64,000 nucleotides of DNA from Pseudomonadota bacterium (GCA_018823285.1 JAHJIQ010000045.1:50056-114055); one strand, 5' to 3'; positions 9,148 to 18,388 are shown, numbered from the stretch's first letter. A program made the numbers and translations. Notes: generated from the sequence alone by a model not told the origin.

Positions 9148-9970
9148 AATTGGAATCATAGCCGGAGGTGGCCAGTTTCCGATACTCTTTGCCCGTGCGG
9201 CCAGAGAACAGGGACGTCAGGTCATGATTGCGGCCCATAAAGGTGAGTCGAGTCCTGAATTGGAGGATGCGGCTGACAAGGTATGCTGGGTTAAACTCGG
9301 GCAGCTGGGGAAGATCATCAAGTTTTTTCGGGGTGAAGGAGTCGATGAGGCAGTTCTTCTTGGCACCATTACCAAAACCAGGATTTTCAAGGACATTCTG
9401 CCCGATTTGAAAGGGCTTGCCCTCTGGAACAGGCTCAAGGTCAGACAGGATGACTCGATTCTGAGGGCGGTGGCCGAGGCCCTTGAAGAAGAGGGGATAA
9501 AAATCCTGGAATCGACACTGTATCTGCAGAAACTTTTTTTCCCGAAAGGGGTGCTGACGAATCTTTCGCCGTCGCCTGAGCAGACCGAGGATATCATTTT
9601 CGGCTGGCAGATGGCCAGAGCTGTGGGAAAGCTCGATATCGGGCAATGTGTTGTGGTCCGGGATAAAACCGTTCTGGCGGTTGAAGCGATAGAGGGGACT
9701 GATGCAGCGATTCGGCGAGGCGGATCCCTTGGCAAGGAAAAGAGCGTTGTCGTAAAGGTCAAGAAGCCGGGGCAGGATTTCCGCTTCGACCTGCCGGCAA
9801 TCGGGGTCAAAACCATCGAGAGCATGCGTGAGGTAGGGGCTTCTGTTCTTGCTGTTGAAGCCGGGCAGGCATTGCTGTTTGATGCAGAAGCGATGATCGA
9901 GAGAGCCAATCAGGCAGGAATAATCGTCGTTGGTGTTGAAGAGCAGGAGGACGGCCGACTCGAATTCTGA
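9140..9970 (+). CDS. lpxI: UDP-2,3-diacylglucosamine pyrophosphatase LpxI
   Basis: LpxI hydrolyses UDP-2,3-diacylglucosamine to lipid X and UMP, replacing the LpxH enzyme of enterics. The 276-residue protein begins MNKIGIIAGGGQFPILFARA, which fixes the start at the ATG of 9140, overlapping the lpxA stop by 8 bp. An open frame extends back to 8951 but lies inside lpxA. The C-terminal DUF1009 core includes VAVEAIEGTDAAIRRGG and FDLPAIGVKTIESM. Its place after lpxA confirms the pathway assignment. No lpxH-like gene is in the window. Confidence 0.95.
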   Translation: MNKIGIIAGGGQFPILFARAAREQGRQVMIAAHKGESSPELEDAADKVCWVKLGQLGKIIKFFRGEGVDEAVLLGTITKTRIFKDILPDLKGLALWNRLKVRQDDSILRAVAEALEEEGIKILESTLYLQKLFFPKGVLTNLSPSPEQTEDIIFGWQMARAVGKLDIGQCVVVRDKTVLAVEAIEGTDAAIRRGGSLGKEKSVVVKVKKPGQDFRFDLPAIGVKTIESMREVGASVLAVEAGQALLFDAEAMIERANQAGIIVVGVEEQEDGRLEF

Positions 9971-9995
9971 GTCGGTTTCTGAAAGGGCAAAAATT

Positions 9996-10910
9996 ATGCA
10001 GGCAATGATCCTGGCAGCCGGCCTGGGCACCAGGCTCAAACCTTACACCGGGCATCGTCCCAAACCTCTTTTCCCGGTTCTCGGTAAACCCCTCATCGTG
10101 TATCTGCTGGAGCAATTACACCGTCAAGATTTCTCCCGGGTGGTCGTGAACGCACATCATTTGCGTGAACAGTTTGTTTCCCTGCTCGGTCATGTCCCGG
10201 GAGTTTTTCTGCAGCTTGAAGAAGAGATCCTCGGCACCGGCGGCGGCTTGCGAAAAGCGCAGCCGAAGTTTAACGACGGGCCGGTCCTGATCGTAAACGG
10301 GGATATTCTTCATTCCTATGATCTTTCCCGGATCGTCCAGTCCCATAATGAATCAGGGTGTCCGGTGTCTCTGGTTGTCCATGATTATCCACGATTCAAC
10401 AATGTCGTGGTTTCCGGAGATGGGTTTGTCAGAGGATTTCGCGCCGCGGTGCAGAATCCCCCTGAATCAGGTCAGAGAATACTCGCCTTTACCGGCATCC
10501 ATGTTATAGATCCCGGAATCTTGAAGAGTATCCCGCAGGATTCTTTTTATGATGTCATTGATCTCTACCGGGAATTGTCGGCATCCGGGAAAAATGAAAT
10601 TGCCGCCATCGAAATGAAAGATGGTTTCTGGACCGATATCGGGACGCCTTTGGATTATCTGAATCTGCACCGGGATTTGCTTGCCGGAAAAGCCCCATCA
10701 TTTCTGCAGGAGACAATCGGCCCCTTTTCCGGACCAAAAATGATCATGCCAGATGTTTCAATCGGCCGAGATGTTGTGTTTGAAGATTGGGTCTGTATCG
10801 GGACCGGGGCGAGAATCGGAGACGGGGTTCATATCGCCAGATCGGTGATCTGGGATGGAGCGGTCATTGAAAAGGGAACCTTTCTTGAGGATGCGATAGT
10901 TGTCGGTTGA
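9996..10910 (+). CDS. Sugar-1-phosphate nucleotidyltransferase (MurU-like, with C-terminal beta helix)
   Basis: This is a 304-residue NTP_transferase protein. The signature LAAGLGTRLKPYTGHRPKPL (residues 6-25) binds nucleotide, and VNGDILHSYDL carries the metal-binding Asp. After about residue 235 there are hexapeptide repeats of a left-handed beta helix (VSIGRDVVFEDW, IGTGARIGDGVHI). MurU, the MurNAc-1-phosphate uridylyltransferase of Pseudomonas cell-wall recycling, lacks this tail, so a mannose-1-phosphate guanylyltransferase or other role is possible. The next gene is an AmgK-like sugar kinase, and murU is paired with amgK in Pseudomonas, which favours recycling. The start is ATG 9996; the open frame from 9930 overlaps lpxI. 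Confidence 0.75.
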   Translation: MQAMILAAGLGTRLKPYTGHRPKPLFPVLGKPLIVYLLEQLHRQDFSRVVVNAHHLREQFVSLLGHVPGVFLQLEEEILGTGGGLRKAQPKFNDGPVLIVNGDILHSYDLSRIVQSHNESGCPVSLVVHDYPRFNNVVVSGDGFVRGFRAAVQNPPESGQRILAFTGIHVIDPGILKSIPQDSFYDVIDLYRELSASGKNEIAAIEMKDGFWTDIGTPLDYLNLHRDLLAGKAPSFLQETIGPFSGPKMIMPDVSIGRDVVFEDWVCIGTGARIGDGVHIARSVIWDGAVIEKGTFLEDAIVVG

Positions 10911-10923
10911 ACTTCGAGATATC

Positions 10924-11949
10924 ATGGAAAGCCATGAATATTCTGCGGTTGAGGCATTGCTCCGGGAGTCCGGTTTTCCTCCACGGGGTTGTTTCTTTGC
11001 GCTGCTCAAGGGTGATGGCTCGGACCGGAGGTTTATCAGGGCAAGTTCTCAGCAGGCATCAATAATGATCATTCTGCCGGCCCTGAACCGGGCGGAAGGA
11101 AAAAAGGAAGCCTGTTCCGGTTGGCGCATCGGCAGACATCTGCAGGAGCGAGAGGTGCCGGTTCCCGAGATGATCGCTTATGATCCGGAAACCGGGTCAA
11201 TCCTCTGTGAAGACCTCGGTGAAATCCTGCTCCACCATCAGATATCCCAACTGGTCGAGATGGGTGAGCTGGTGCGGGTGTACAAGGAAGCCGTTGACCT
11301 GCTCGTGAATATGCAGATCAATGGTTATCGGGGGTTCAAGGCGGAACTGGCCTGGGATAATCCGCTCTATGATCGCCAGACCATGCTGCAGCGGGAGTCG
11401 GGTTATTTTTTTGACTCCTGCTGCCGGAAGATCATGGGAATCGAAAACATGCCGCAGGAACTGGAGGCGGAGTTCATCCTCCTTTCCGAATTCGCCGGTG
11501 GGCAGTCGACGGAATTTTTCCTGCACCGTGATTTCCAATCGAGAAATATCATGATCAAAAACGGCAGGCTGAGGCTCATTGATTTCCAGGGAGGGAGGTT
11601 CGGCCCCCTGGGATACGATCTTGCTTCGCTTTTGATTGATCCATATGCAGGGCTCTCTTCGCAGGTCAGGGACGTGCTTCTGGAGTATTATCTTGATCGG
11701 GCGGCGGAGCTGATCCCTCTTGACCGGGCCGGATTTGTGGAAGGATATTACTGGCTGGCCATGCAGCGCAACCTGCAGATTCTGGGGGCGTTCGCATTCC
11801 TTTCAACCGAAAAAGGAAAGCCCTTTTTCCGGGAATATCTGAGGCCGGCAGCCCGGTCTCTTCTGGAAATGCTCGCGCGTCCTGCCGGCAGCAGGTTTTC
11901 TTGCCTTCAGGCGCTGGTCGCCGGCTTTGAAAATCATCTGGGCGTGTAG
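10924..11949 (+). CDS. APH-family sugar kinase (AmgK-like)
   Basis: This is an aminoglycoside-phosphotransferase-fold kinase of about 341 residues. Catalytic HRDFQSRNIM and the metal-binding IDFQGGRFGPLGYDLASLL are both intact. AmgK phosphorylates the anomeric carbon of MurNAc and GlcNAc, feeding MurU. Here the kinase follows the nucleotidyltransferase by 13 bp, or overlaps it by 11 bp if the TTG at 10900 is used. I chose ATG 10924 because it is an ATG and avoids the overlap, but the ribosome binding site is weak either way. The substrate is inferred from the pairing; other small-molecule kinases of this fold exist. Confidence 0.75.
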   Translation: MESHEYSAVEALLRESGFPPRGCFFALLKGDGSDRRFIRASSQQASIMIILPALNRAEGKKEACSGWRIGRHLQEREVPVPEMIAYDPETGSILCEDLGEILLHHQISQLVEMGELVRVYKEAVDLLVNMQINGYRGFKAELAWDNPLYDRQTMLQRESGYFFDSCCRKIMGIENMPQELEAEFILLSEFAGGQSTEFFLHRDFQSRNIMIKNGRLRLIDFQGGRFGPLGYDLASLLIDPYAGLSSQVRDVLLEYYLDRAAELIPLDRAGFVEGYYWLAMQRNLQILGAFAFLSTEKGKPFFREYLRPAARSLLEMLARPAGSRFSCLQALVAGFENHLGV

Positions 11950-12032
11950 ACTCCCGGAGTTTCAGCAGTAGTCCCGACCTTTCCCCTTTACTTTACGTTG
12001 TTTTTTCAGATTATGAATTATAGGATAAAGAA

Positions 12033-13433
12033 ATGAAATCAGATCGTTTGACAATAGTTGCGCTGGTTGGTCGGCCCAATGTCGGCAAATCGTCGTTATT
12101 TAACCGTCTCGCCAGGAAGAAAGAGGCGATTGTCGACTCGACCCCCGGTGTCACCAGAGACCGACATTATGGAAAGATAGAGTGGCAGGGGCAGAAGTTT
12201 ATCCTGGTGGATACCGGAGGCATTGAACCGACGCCGACGAAAGATGGTGAAACCGGAATGGCCTTTCCCAGGGAAATCGGGGTTGAGGCTCAGGCCCGGG
12301 TGGTTGATGGGATGCGGCAGCAGACCTGGCTCGCTGTTGAGGAGGCTGATGTGGTTTTCTGCCTTCTCGATGGGCGTGAGGGTTTGGCAAACGAGGATTT
12401 TCTGGTGGCGCAATCGTTGCGCAAATCAGGCAAACCGGTGTTCTTTCTGGTCAACAAGGTCGATGGCCCGGAAGCCGAAGATTTGCTGGTCCCGCAGTTC
12501 TATGAGCTCGGGATCGACACGCTCTGGCCGGTATCCGCTGCCCACGGTTATGGAATAAGCACCCTGATGGATGCCCTGCTGGAAATTCTTGTGACCCCTT
12601 CTGCCGAGCAGAATGATCCGGCTGAGGGTGCGATCTCGGTTGCCTGCATCGGTCGCCCCAATGTCGGGAAATCCTCTCTGATCAACAGGCTCCTCGGGGA
12701 AGCAAGGATGCTTGTTTCCGAGGTTCCCGGCACCACGCGGGATTCAGTTGACACCCTGTTTGAAAAAGATGGTGAAAAATATCTGCTGATCGACACCGCC
12801 GGGATCAGGAGGCGGGGCAAGGTCAGTGAGAAGCTTGAGAAATTCAGCGTGATGCAGGCTCTTTCCGCCCTGGAGCGCTGTGATCTCGCGCTGTTGCTCA
12901 TTGATGCCGGCGAGGGAATAACGGAGCAGGATACCAAGGTCATCGGTTATGCATTTGACCGGGGCAGGGCGTGTATTGTGGTGATCAACAAGTGGGACCT
13001 GGTCAAAGGTGACAAAAAGAGGCAGGATTGGATAAAAGATGATGTCGACAAGGCGACCCGGTTCATCGGGTATGCCCCTTCTTTAACGCTCTCCGCCCTT
13101 TCCGGTAAGGGAGTCGGCAGTATATTCCCGGCAATCAGAGGTGTTTTTGAACAGTTCTCCCTGGAATTCACCACCAATCGGCTCAACAAGGTTTTGCAGC
13201 AGGCCGTGGAGGAACATAACCCTCCCATGCACAAAGGCCGCAGGCTGAAGTTCTACTACGTGACCCAGGTTGCCACCCGTCCGCCGACCTTTGTTCTTTT
13301 TGTGAACTATCCGAAGGGTGTCCATTTTTCCTACTACCGCTTCCTGGCCAATCGCTTCAGGGATGGTCTCGGTCTTGACAAATCTCCTCTCAGGTTGATC
13401 ATGCGAGAGAGGGAAAGAAAAAAGTATGGCTGA
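12033..13433 (+). CDS. der: Ribosome biogenesis GTPase Der (EngA)
   Basis: Der has two tandem GTPase domains and a KH-like C-terminal domain and is needed for 50S subunit assembly. The 466 residues show G1 motifs GRPNVGKSSLFNRL (about 13) and GRPNVGKSSLINRL (about 208), G3 motifs DTGG and DTAG, G4 motifs NKVDG and NKWD, and the KH region from about 355. Length and order are typical. Its stop overlaps the start of the following histidine kinase by 8 bp, so the two are translationally coupled; that is unusual for der. Confidence 0.97.
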   Translation: MKSDRLTIVALVGRPNVGKSSLFNRLARKKEAIVDSTPGVTRDRHYGKIEWQGQKFILVDTGGIEPTPTKDGETGMAFPREIGVEAQARVVDGMRQQTWLAVEEADVVFCLLDGREGLANEDFLVAQSLRKSGKPVFFLVNKVDGPEAEDLLVPQFYELGIDTLWPVSAAHGYGISTLMDALLEILVTPSAEQNDPAEGAISVACIGRPNVGKSSLINRLLGEARMLVSEVPGTTRDSVDTLFEKDGEKYLLIDTAGIRRRGKVSEKLEKFSVMQALSALERCDLALLLIDAGEGITEQDTKVIGYAFDRGRACIVVINKWDLVKGDKKRQDWIKDDVDKATRFIGYAPSLTLSALSGKGVGSIFPAIRGVFEQFSLEFTTNRLNKVLQQAVEEHNPPMHKGRRLKFYYVTQVATRPPTFVLFVNYPKGVHFSYYRFLANRFRDGLGLDKSPLRLIMRERERKKYG

Positions 13434-15495
13434 TCTTTTACGGATCATAAGCGCTGTAGAAAGCTCTGAGCCTCCCGCACACGATGGAGAAATAAGTTGC
13501 TGCAGCGCAACCGATGATCCGGTCAGTAAAGAAAATCTCGCCCGAAATGAATTATTCAAATTTGCCCGCCAGCGATTGCCGCGGGTTCTTGGGACCGTGG
13601 ACGCTGATTCGCCATCCCCGGAACTTCATTGCCGTCTCACTTCTTCCGACAAAAGAATTGTCCAAAAATTCTGGCAGGACAGCATCGCGCTGCCGAATAT
13701 TCTGTCCTGCTGCAACCTGATAAAAGAACATTTCATCAAGATTGTTTTTGATTCCGGTAAAGATCCGGTCACTGTCCGCTCAGCTATTCTCGCTACCGAA
13801 GGTTTTTTCGCCGGTCTGGTCGACGGAGTCGTCAGGGAATGGCTCCGGCATCAGAACCAGTGGTATCACCGGGAGCGCCAGGAGAGCAGGCGCTTTATCC
13901 TGCGGGAGAAAAAACGATATGCCACGGTCTTCTACCGGATGAGTGAGCCGGCTTTTGTGGTTGATGAGAAGCTTCGCTTTATCGATGTCAATCCAGCCTT
14001 CACCTCTTTTTTCGGCTTAAAACCGAGAGCCGTGCTTGGTTCGACCTGCGGTTCAATAATCGGCGGGAAGTTCTGTGATGACTGCCCCCTTGAGGAGATG
14101 ATCCAAACCGGTGGCTCTTTTTCAAACTTTGAAATCGAGATCACGGTGCCGGTTCAAGGGGGCAAAGATTCGGAAACCAGGACCGTCAGGCTCGGTGGAA
14201 GTTCTCTCGGGGTTATTGAAGACGGGGGGCGGGGCGGCATTGTAATTCTTGAGGATATTACCAGCTACAAAAGATTTGAAGCGGCCTTGCGTGAGAGCGA
14301 AGAGAAATATCGTTCCTTAATCGAAAATCTCCCCGATGTGACCTGGCGCGCCGACCGGGCAGGACGTCTGATCTTCGCCAGTCCAAATCTGGAGAAAATC
14401 TGCCATACCGCGATGCATCGTCTTCTCGGCAGAGACCGGTTTGAGAGGGTGCATGAGGACGATATTGAACAGGTGCGGGAAGCCTATGAGCTGTTATTTG
14501 CCTCAGGTGCAAGATATGACATCAAGTACCGGTTCAGAGGGGATGATGACGCCTGGATATGGCTTCATGACCGGGCCGATAAGGTCATCGAGGTTGAAGG
14601 AGAGCAGGTTGCAGACGGTCTTTTGTGGGATGTTTCGGAACTCCAGAGTATCGAAGAAGAGCTTGATGACTATCGGTGCTGGCTTGAGGATTTCGTCGAT
14701 GAAAGAACGGAAGAGCTTCTAGAGGCAAACGAGAGGCTCAAGGTGGAAATATCGGAGCGGAAACAGATCGAGATGGAGCTGGTCCGGATGACCGCGTCCC
14801 TGAAAAGGTCCAATGCCGAACTGGAGCAGTTTGCCCACGTCGCCTCTCATGACTTGAAAGAACCTCTGATGCTGGTCACGGCTTTTGCAGAGAAATTACT
14901 GCATCGATATTCCCTGGCGCTTGACGAACGGGGCAATGAATATCTGAAACGGATCGTCAAGGCGGCCAGGCAATCCCGGGAACTTGTTGATGCGCTGCTG
15001 GAGATGTCCAGAGTAACCACAAGTACAAGGGTCTTTGAGTCACTTGATATGGATGAACTGGTCAGGGATGTGGTCGCTGATCTGGAAGAAATGATCAGGG
15101 ATGCCGATGCAAGGATCAGTATTGAGATTCATCACCGACTGGACGGGGATCCGGTGCAGATCCGGCAGCTTTTCCAGAATATGATTGTCAATGCGATTAA
15201 ATATCGCCGGGAAGATGTGCCGTTGTCGGTCTGCATCAAAAGCCGTACAGTTGAGAAGGGAGTCTGTGAAATTACGGTTGACGACAATGGGATCGGTTTT
15301 GATCCGGGAGATCAGAACAGGATTTTTGACCCTTTTGTCCGGCTGCATGGCAAGGGAAAATATGAGGGGAGCGGGGTGGGGCTTACCACCTGCAAAAAGA
15401 TTGTGCATCGCCACGGTGGTGATATTTTTGCGAAAACCAATGACAAAGGCGGCGCCCTCTTTGTTATCCGCCTGCCGATGCCCCGCCAGGATTGA
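13426..15495 (+). CDS. PAS-domain sensor histidine kinase
   Basis: The 689-residue soluble kinase has a helical N-terminal domain (about 30-150, no recognised family), two PAS domains (about 160-285 and 285-405), a coiled coil (405-465), HisKA with phospho-acceptor His475 in VASHDLKEPL, and HATPase_c with the N box (NMIVNAIKYR), G1 (DDNGIGFDP) and G2 (GSGVGLTTCKKI). The first PAS carries four cysteines, including C-x2-C in KFCDDCPLEEM, which may bind a metal or sense redox. No membrane helix is seen, so it senses a cytoplasmic signal. It overlaps der by 8 bp; no response regulator is adjacent. Confidence 0.9.
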   Translation: MADLLRIISAVESSEPPAHDGEISCCSATDDPVSKENLARNELFKFARQRLPRVLGTVDADSPSPELHCRLTSSDKRIVQKFWQDSIALPNILSCCNLIKEHFIKIVFDSGKDPVTVRSAILATEGFFAGLVDGVVREWLRHQNQWYHRERQESRRFILREKKRYATVFYRMSEPAFVVDEKLRFIDVNPAFTSFFGLKPRAVLGSTCGSIIGGKFCDDCPLEEMIQTGGSFSNFEIEITVPVQGGKDSETRTVRLGGSSLGVIEDGGRGGIVILEDITSYKRFEAALRESEEKYRSLIENLPDVTWRADRAGRLIFASPNLEKICHTAMHRLLGRDRFERVHEDDIEQVREAYELLFASGARYDIKYRFRGDDDAWIWLHDRADKVIEVEGEQVADGLLWDVSELQSIEEELDDYRCWLEDFVDERTEELLEANERLKVEISERKQIEMELVRMTASLKRSNAELEQFAHVASHDLKEPLMLVTAFAEKLLHRYSLALDERGNEYLKRIVKAARQSRELVDALLEMSRVTTSTRVFESLDMDELVRDVVADLEEMIRDADARISIEIHHRLDGDPVQIRQLFQNMIVNAIKYRREDVPLSVCIKSRTVEKGVCEITVDDNGIGFDPGDQNRIFDPFVRLHGKGKYEGSGVGLTTCKKIVHRHGGDIFAKTNDKGGALFVIRLPMPRQD

Positions 15496-15569
15496 CCTGT
15501 TTCCACCGGGTCATCCGCCAAAGGATTTATCCTCCCCCGTTTCGGATGCCTTCCGCCCACTCTTCAGGT

Positions 15570-15720
15570 GTTGAACATGCACAGCGAAAGGCATTTCCCG
15601 CAGCTCGAAGTCTGCGCTATCTGCTGCGGGGTTAGTGAGCGAATCTGATGCAGGCAACCCTCCTCCAGAGACTCTCCGTGGCTCGAAGTCCGGCTCTTAC
15701 CTGCTGCGGGGAGCATCAAT
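15570..15720 (+). repeat. Family A intergenic repeat, copy A2
   Basis: The element runs from TTGAACATGCA to GAGCATCAAT. Unit 1 is a hairpin with perfect stem CCCGCAG (15597-15603) / CTGCGGG (15624-15630). After GTGAGCGAATCTGATG comes a second, degenerate unit (GGCTCGAAGTC, then TTACCTGCTGCGGGG). The 5' part contains a small ATGC/GCAT-type inverted motif around GCGAAAGGCAT. It lies in the 673-bp gap between the kinase and nrdJ. Confidence 0.8.
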
Positions 15721-15897
15721 TTTGCCGGTTTCGTAAAAGCACGAGACGAGCGGCCAGCGCCTCTCTTTCTTTGATCTGTCGTTGGCCAATCTTGACGTAT
15801 GTGACTTTATAAGAATTTATCAATTTTCGACAACAGGTCTGTGGAAATACACCCGGTAAATGATGGTCTCAACCTGCCCGTGAAAATAAACGAGTAT

Positions 15898-15942
15898 ACA
15901 ACAAGTAGTGTTGTTGGTTCTTTCGGGATGTATATATATAGT
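15898..15942 (+). promoter_or_regulatory. Candidate nrdJ promoter with overlapping inverted-repeat operator
   Basis: A perfect inverted repeat ACAACA-AGTAG-TGTTGT (15898-15914) abuts a possible -35 TTGGTT (15914-15919). After 17 bases comes TATAGT (15937-15942), a good -10. A repressor bound to the repeat would block the promoter. NrdR is the usual regulator of nrd genes, but its boxes are 16-bp with an even centre and this repeat has an odd centre, so the factor is unknown. Confidence 0.4.
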
Positions 15943-15949
15943 ATGCCGA

Positions 15950-16168
15950 AATCGCGGAAAACGGTTTTGGTAATGATCGTGAAATGATTTTAGTTAGTAA
16001 AATCAATAAGTTAATATTTTATTTGCGGAATTGATTTTTTCACTTCGTGAAAATGCGGTTTTCTGGTATGATTTTCAATCATCAGAAGCACATCCACCAG
16101 CAGAAAATCTTTTGCCGGTGTCTTGTCGTTTCCAGGAAAAAATCATCAATATATTCAAGGAGTTATCA
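15950..16168 (+). other. Long nrdJ leader, AT-rich, with a small hairpin
   Basis: If the promoter at 15914-15942 is used, the leader is about 220 nt. It contains the perfect hairpin TTTTCAC-TTC-GTGAAAA (16037-16053). No cobalamin riboswitch core (B12 box) could be found here although the enzyme depends on B12. Confidence 0.35.
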
Positions 16169-18349
16169 ATGGAACTGCCGATCTCTTACGATGAAGCCCT
16201 GCAGGAATGGGAACGTTTCGAAAAATATCTCGTCCAGGCCCGTTATTCTGTCCGGGACCCTAAAACCGGCGGACCGTTGGAGGATGACTTTTCCCAGGTG
16301 ATGATCCGGGTCAGTGGTCAATTCGCCCATCCTGATGTTGGTAAAGCCTTGTCGATGGGGCGGATCATTACCGCAACTCCGTTTCTGATGAACGGCGGAA
16401 ACCAGTATACTGCCAGGAAAGGATACTATTCATGTTACCCCCTCGGAGACGTTGCTGATTCGACCGATGCGATTTTTGACATGGAAAGAGACCTGGTTAC
16501 CATTTTTCAGCATGCCGGTGGTGGCGGCATTGATGTCAGCAACCTGAGGCCCCGCGGCACGATCGTCGATAACGGCCAGGGAACGGCTTCCGGGCCGGTT
16601 TCTTTTGCCAAGGGGTTTTCTCATCTCTCGGCGCGGATCAGCCAGGGCGGGAAACGCCGCGGGGCTTTGATGATCCAGGCGGACTGGGATATCAAGGATA
16701 TCAAAGACTTCATCAGCTTCAAAGGCGATAATCCAGGAAAATATACCGGCTGTAATGTTTCCGTGAACGTGACCGATGATAAATTCTGGGAAAATGAGGA
16801 ACTCCTGCAGACCATTGCCGAGTACATCTGGAAGTCGGGCGATCCGGGGCTGCTGTTCACCAAGAAAAGTATGGAGAACACACCGGTTCCGGCCATTCAC
16901 AATCCGGTATTCTCCAATCCGTGTGGAGAATATCTGTCAACCAAGGATACGGCCTGCAACCTTCTTACCGTCAGTCTGCCGAAATGCCTTGCTAAAACGA
17001 TGGACGAGTACCTGGAAAAGGTTTTTGATTCGGCGAGAATTGCGGCGATTGCCGGGAACGAGATTCTTGATATGGGCGGCTTCCCTCCGATCAAGAGGAT
17101 CGAGAAGAACACGCTTAAATTCCGTCCGATCGGGATTGGTTTTACCGGTCTGCATCATTCGATGAACCACTTTGATGTCTCCTATGCCGATGAGCATGAG
17201 GCGCCGCTTTTTGCCAAGGCGACCCAGCTCGCCCTGATGCTCGGTTCCATGCAGGGAAGTCTTGAATATGCAGATTTCAGCAAGGAACAGGGCCGGATTT
17301 TAAAACCGCAGAAATGGAACGAAAAATACGTTGAGAAGATCGAGAATGAAGCGCTGGCCTTTATAAAAACCGAGATTGGCGCGCGGGATGCGTGGCTTGC
17401 CAGAACCGAGACAATTTTTGCCACTCTGAGGAAACTGGGCGGGTTGTATAACTCCGTCACCACCTCACAGGCGCCTACCGGATCGATTTCCCAGTTGATG
17501 CGGGTCGCCTGTACCGGGGTGGAACCCTATTTTTCCATGATTCAGACCCGCAAGGTCAAGGATATCGATGAGTCCTGGAAAGAATTTACGCTGGTGCCGC
17601 TTGAATTCTATTCATACACTGAAGACAAACTCGATTGGGTCAAGAGCCAGACCGCCCATGAGATTGATCCCTATCAGCAGATCCGGATCCTTGAGGCGTG
17701 TCAGGCATTCAACCATACGGCCGTCTCGAAAACGATCAATCTGCCGGCCGATACGACAGTTGCCGACATCCGCAAATTTCTGGAGTATGCCCGGAAAAGC
17801 AACCTGAAAGGGATTACGATGTTCCGTGATTCTTCCATGGAAGGAGTACTCTCCGACAAGACCGGGAAGATTGCGGAATGTGCCAGGGAGTTCACCGATC
17901 TCGACGAACGAACCGGCAGCACATTTAAATGGCGTGGCCCGGCCCCGCTTTATATCACCGCCAACCGAGGACATCAGGGGCATGTCCGGGAAGTTTTCCT
18001 GAACACGACCAAGTCCGGTTCAACGCTGCATGGAATGAGCGAAGCCCTGGGTCGGGTCATATCAGTTGCGCTGCAGCACGACTACCGGCTGGTTGGCAAG
18101 ATTGCCAGAACACTTGAAGATATTTCATCCGATGGCGCCTGGGTGAACGGCAATATCGGCAGGGTCTATTCAATTCCCGCTGCGCTTGCCAAGGTTCTCG
18201 ACAAGTGCTCGGAAAATGAGGTTGAGGGTGATCCGGCACCCTATGTGGAACCATCCACCTACACCTCCTGTCCCTCCTGTGGCAAGCTTTCACTGCGAAG
18301 AAGTGGCGGGTGCAATCAGTGTATCAGCTGTGGGTATTCATCATGCTGA
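16169..18349 (+). CDS. nrdJ: Adenosylcobalamin-dependent (class II) ribonucleotide reductase
   Basis: NrdJ makes deoxyribonucleotides with adenosylcobalamin as radical source, so it works with or without oxygen. The 726-residue protein has the ten-stranded barrel with the NPCGE active-site loop at residues 250-254, the TACNLLTVSL strand, and PTGSISQLM near the phosphate-binding site. The C-terminal TSCPD domain has FLNTTKSGSTLHGMSEALGR, and the tail ends in a cysteine-rich zinc-finger-like stretch (SCPSCGK, GGCNQCISCG). The start is ATG 16169 behind AAGGAG; the open frame back to 16031 has no ribosome binding site. A strong bidirectional terminator follows. Confidence 0.95.
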   Translation: MELPISYDEALQEWERFEKYLVQARYSVRDPKTGGPLEDDFSQVMIRVSGQFAHPDVGKALSMGRIITATPFLMNGGNQYTARKGYYSCYPLGDVADSTDAIFDMERDLVTIFQHAGGGGIDVSNLRPRGTIVDNGQGTASGPVSFAKGFSHLSARISQGGKRRGALMIQADWDIKDIKDFISFKGDNPGKYTGCNVSVNVTDDKFWENEELLQTIAEYIWKSGDPGLLFTKKSMENTPVPAIHNPVFSNPCGEYLSTKDTACNLLTVSLPKCLAKTMDEYLEKVFDSARIAAIAGNEILDMGGFPPIKRIEKNTLKFRPIGIGFTGLHHSMNHFDVSYADEHEAPLFAKATQLALMLGSMQGSLEYADFSKEQGRILKPQKWNEKYVEKIENEALAFIKTEIGARDAWLARTETIFATLRKLGGLYNSVTTSQAPTGSISQLMRVACTGVEPYFSMIQTRKVKDIDESWKEFTLVPLEFYSYTEDKLDWVKSQTAHEIDPYQQIRILEACQAFNHTAVSKTINLPADTTVADIRKFLEYARKSNLKGITMFRDSSMEGVLSDKTGKIAECAREFTDLDERTGSTFKWRGPAPLYITANRGHQGHVREVFLNTTKSGSTLHGMSEALGRVISVALQHDYRLVGKIARTLEDISSDGAWVNGNIGRVYSIPAALAKVLDKCSENEVEGDPAPYVEPSTYTSCPSCGKLSLRRSGGCNQCISCGYSSC

Positions 18350-18384
18350 TTCTGCTCAGCGAAGTCGCTATCTGCTGAGGGGCA
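18344..18384 (+). repeat. Single-unit relic of family A repeat (A5)
   Basis: GCTCAGCGAAGTCGCTATCT followed by GCTGAGGGG matches one ~40-nt unit of family A, with arms CTCAGC and GCTGAG forming a hairpin. It begins at the nrdJ stop codon and lies before the shared terminator. Confidence 0.5.
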
Positions 18385-18388
18385 AAGT

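Noticed and set aside
9122..10039. 305-codon minus-strand frame across lpxI
   Set aside because: It lies opposite lpxI and the nucleotidyltransferase start; the plus-strand genes carry all conserved motifs.
15721..16168. Cobalamin riboswitch upstream of the B12-dependent reductase
   Set aside because: CAACCTGCCC near 15869 recalls a B12 box, but the flanking core elements are missing.
16031..16168. 46-residue N-terminal extension of NrdJ
   Set aside because: It has no ribosome site and non-conserved composition; AAGGAG precedes ATG 16169.
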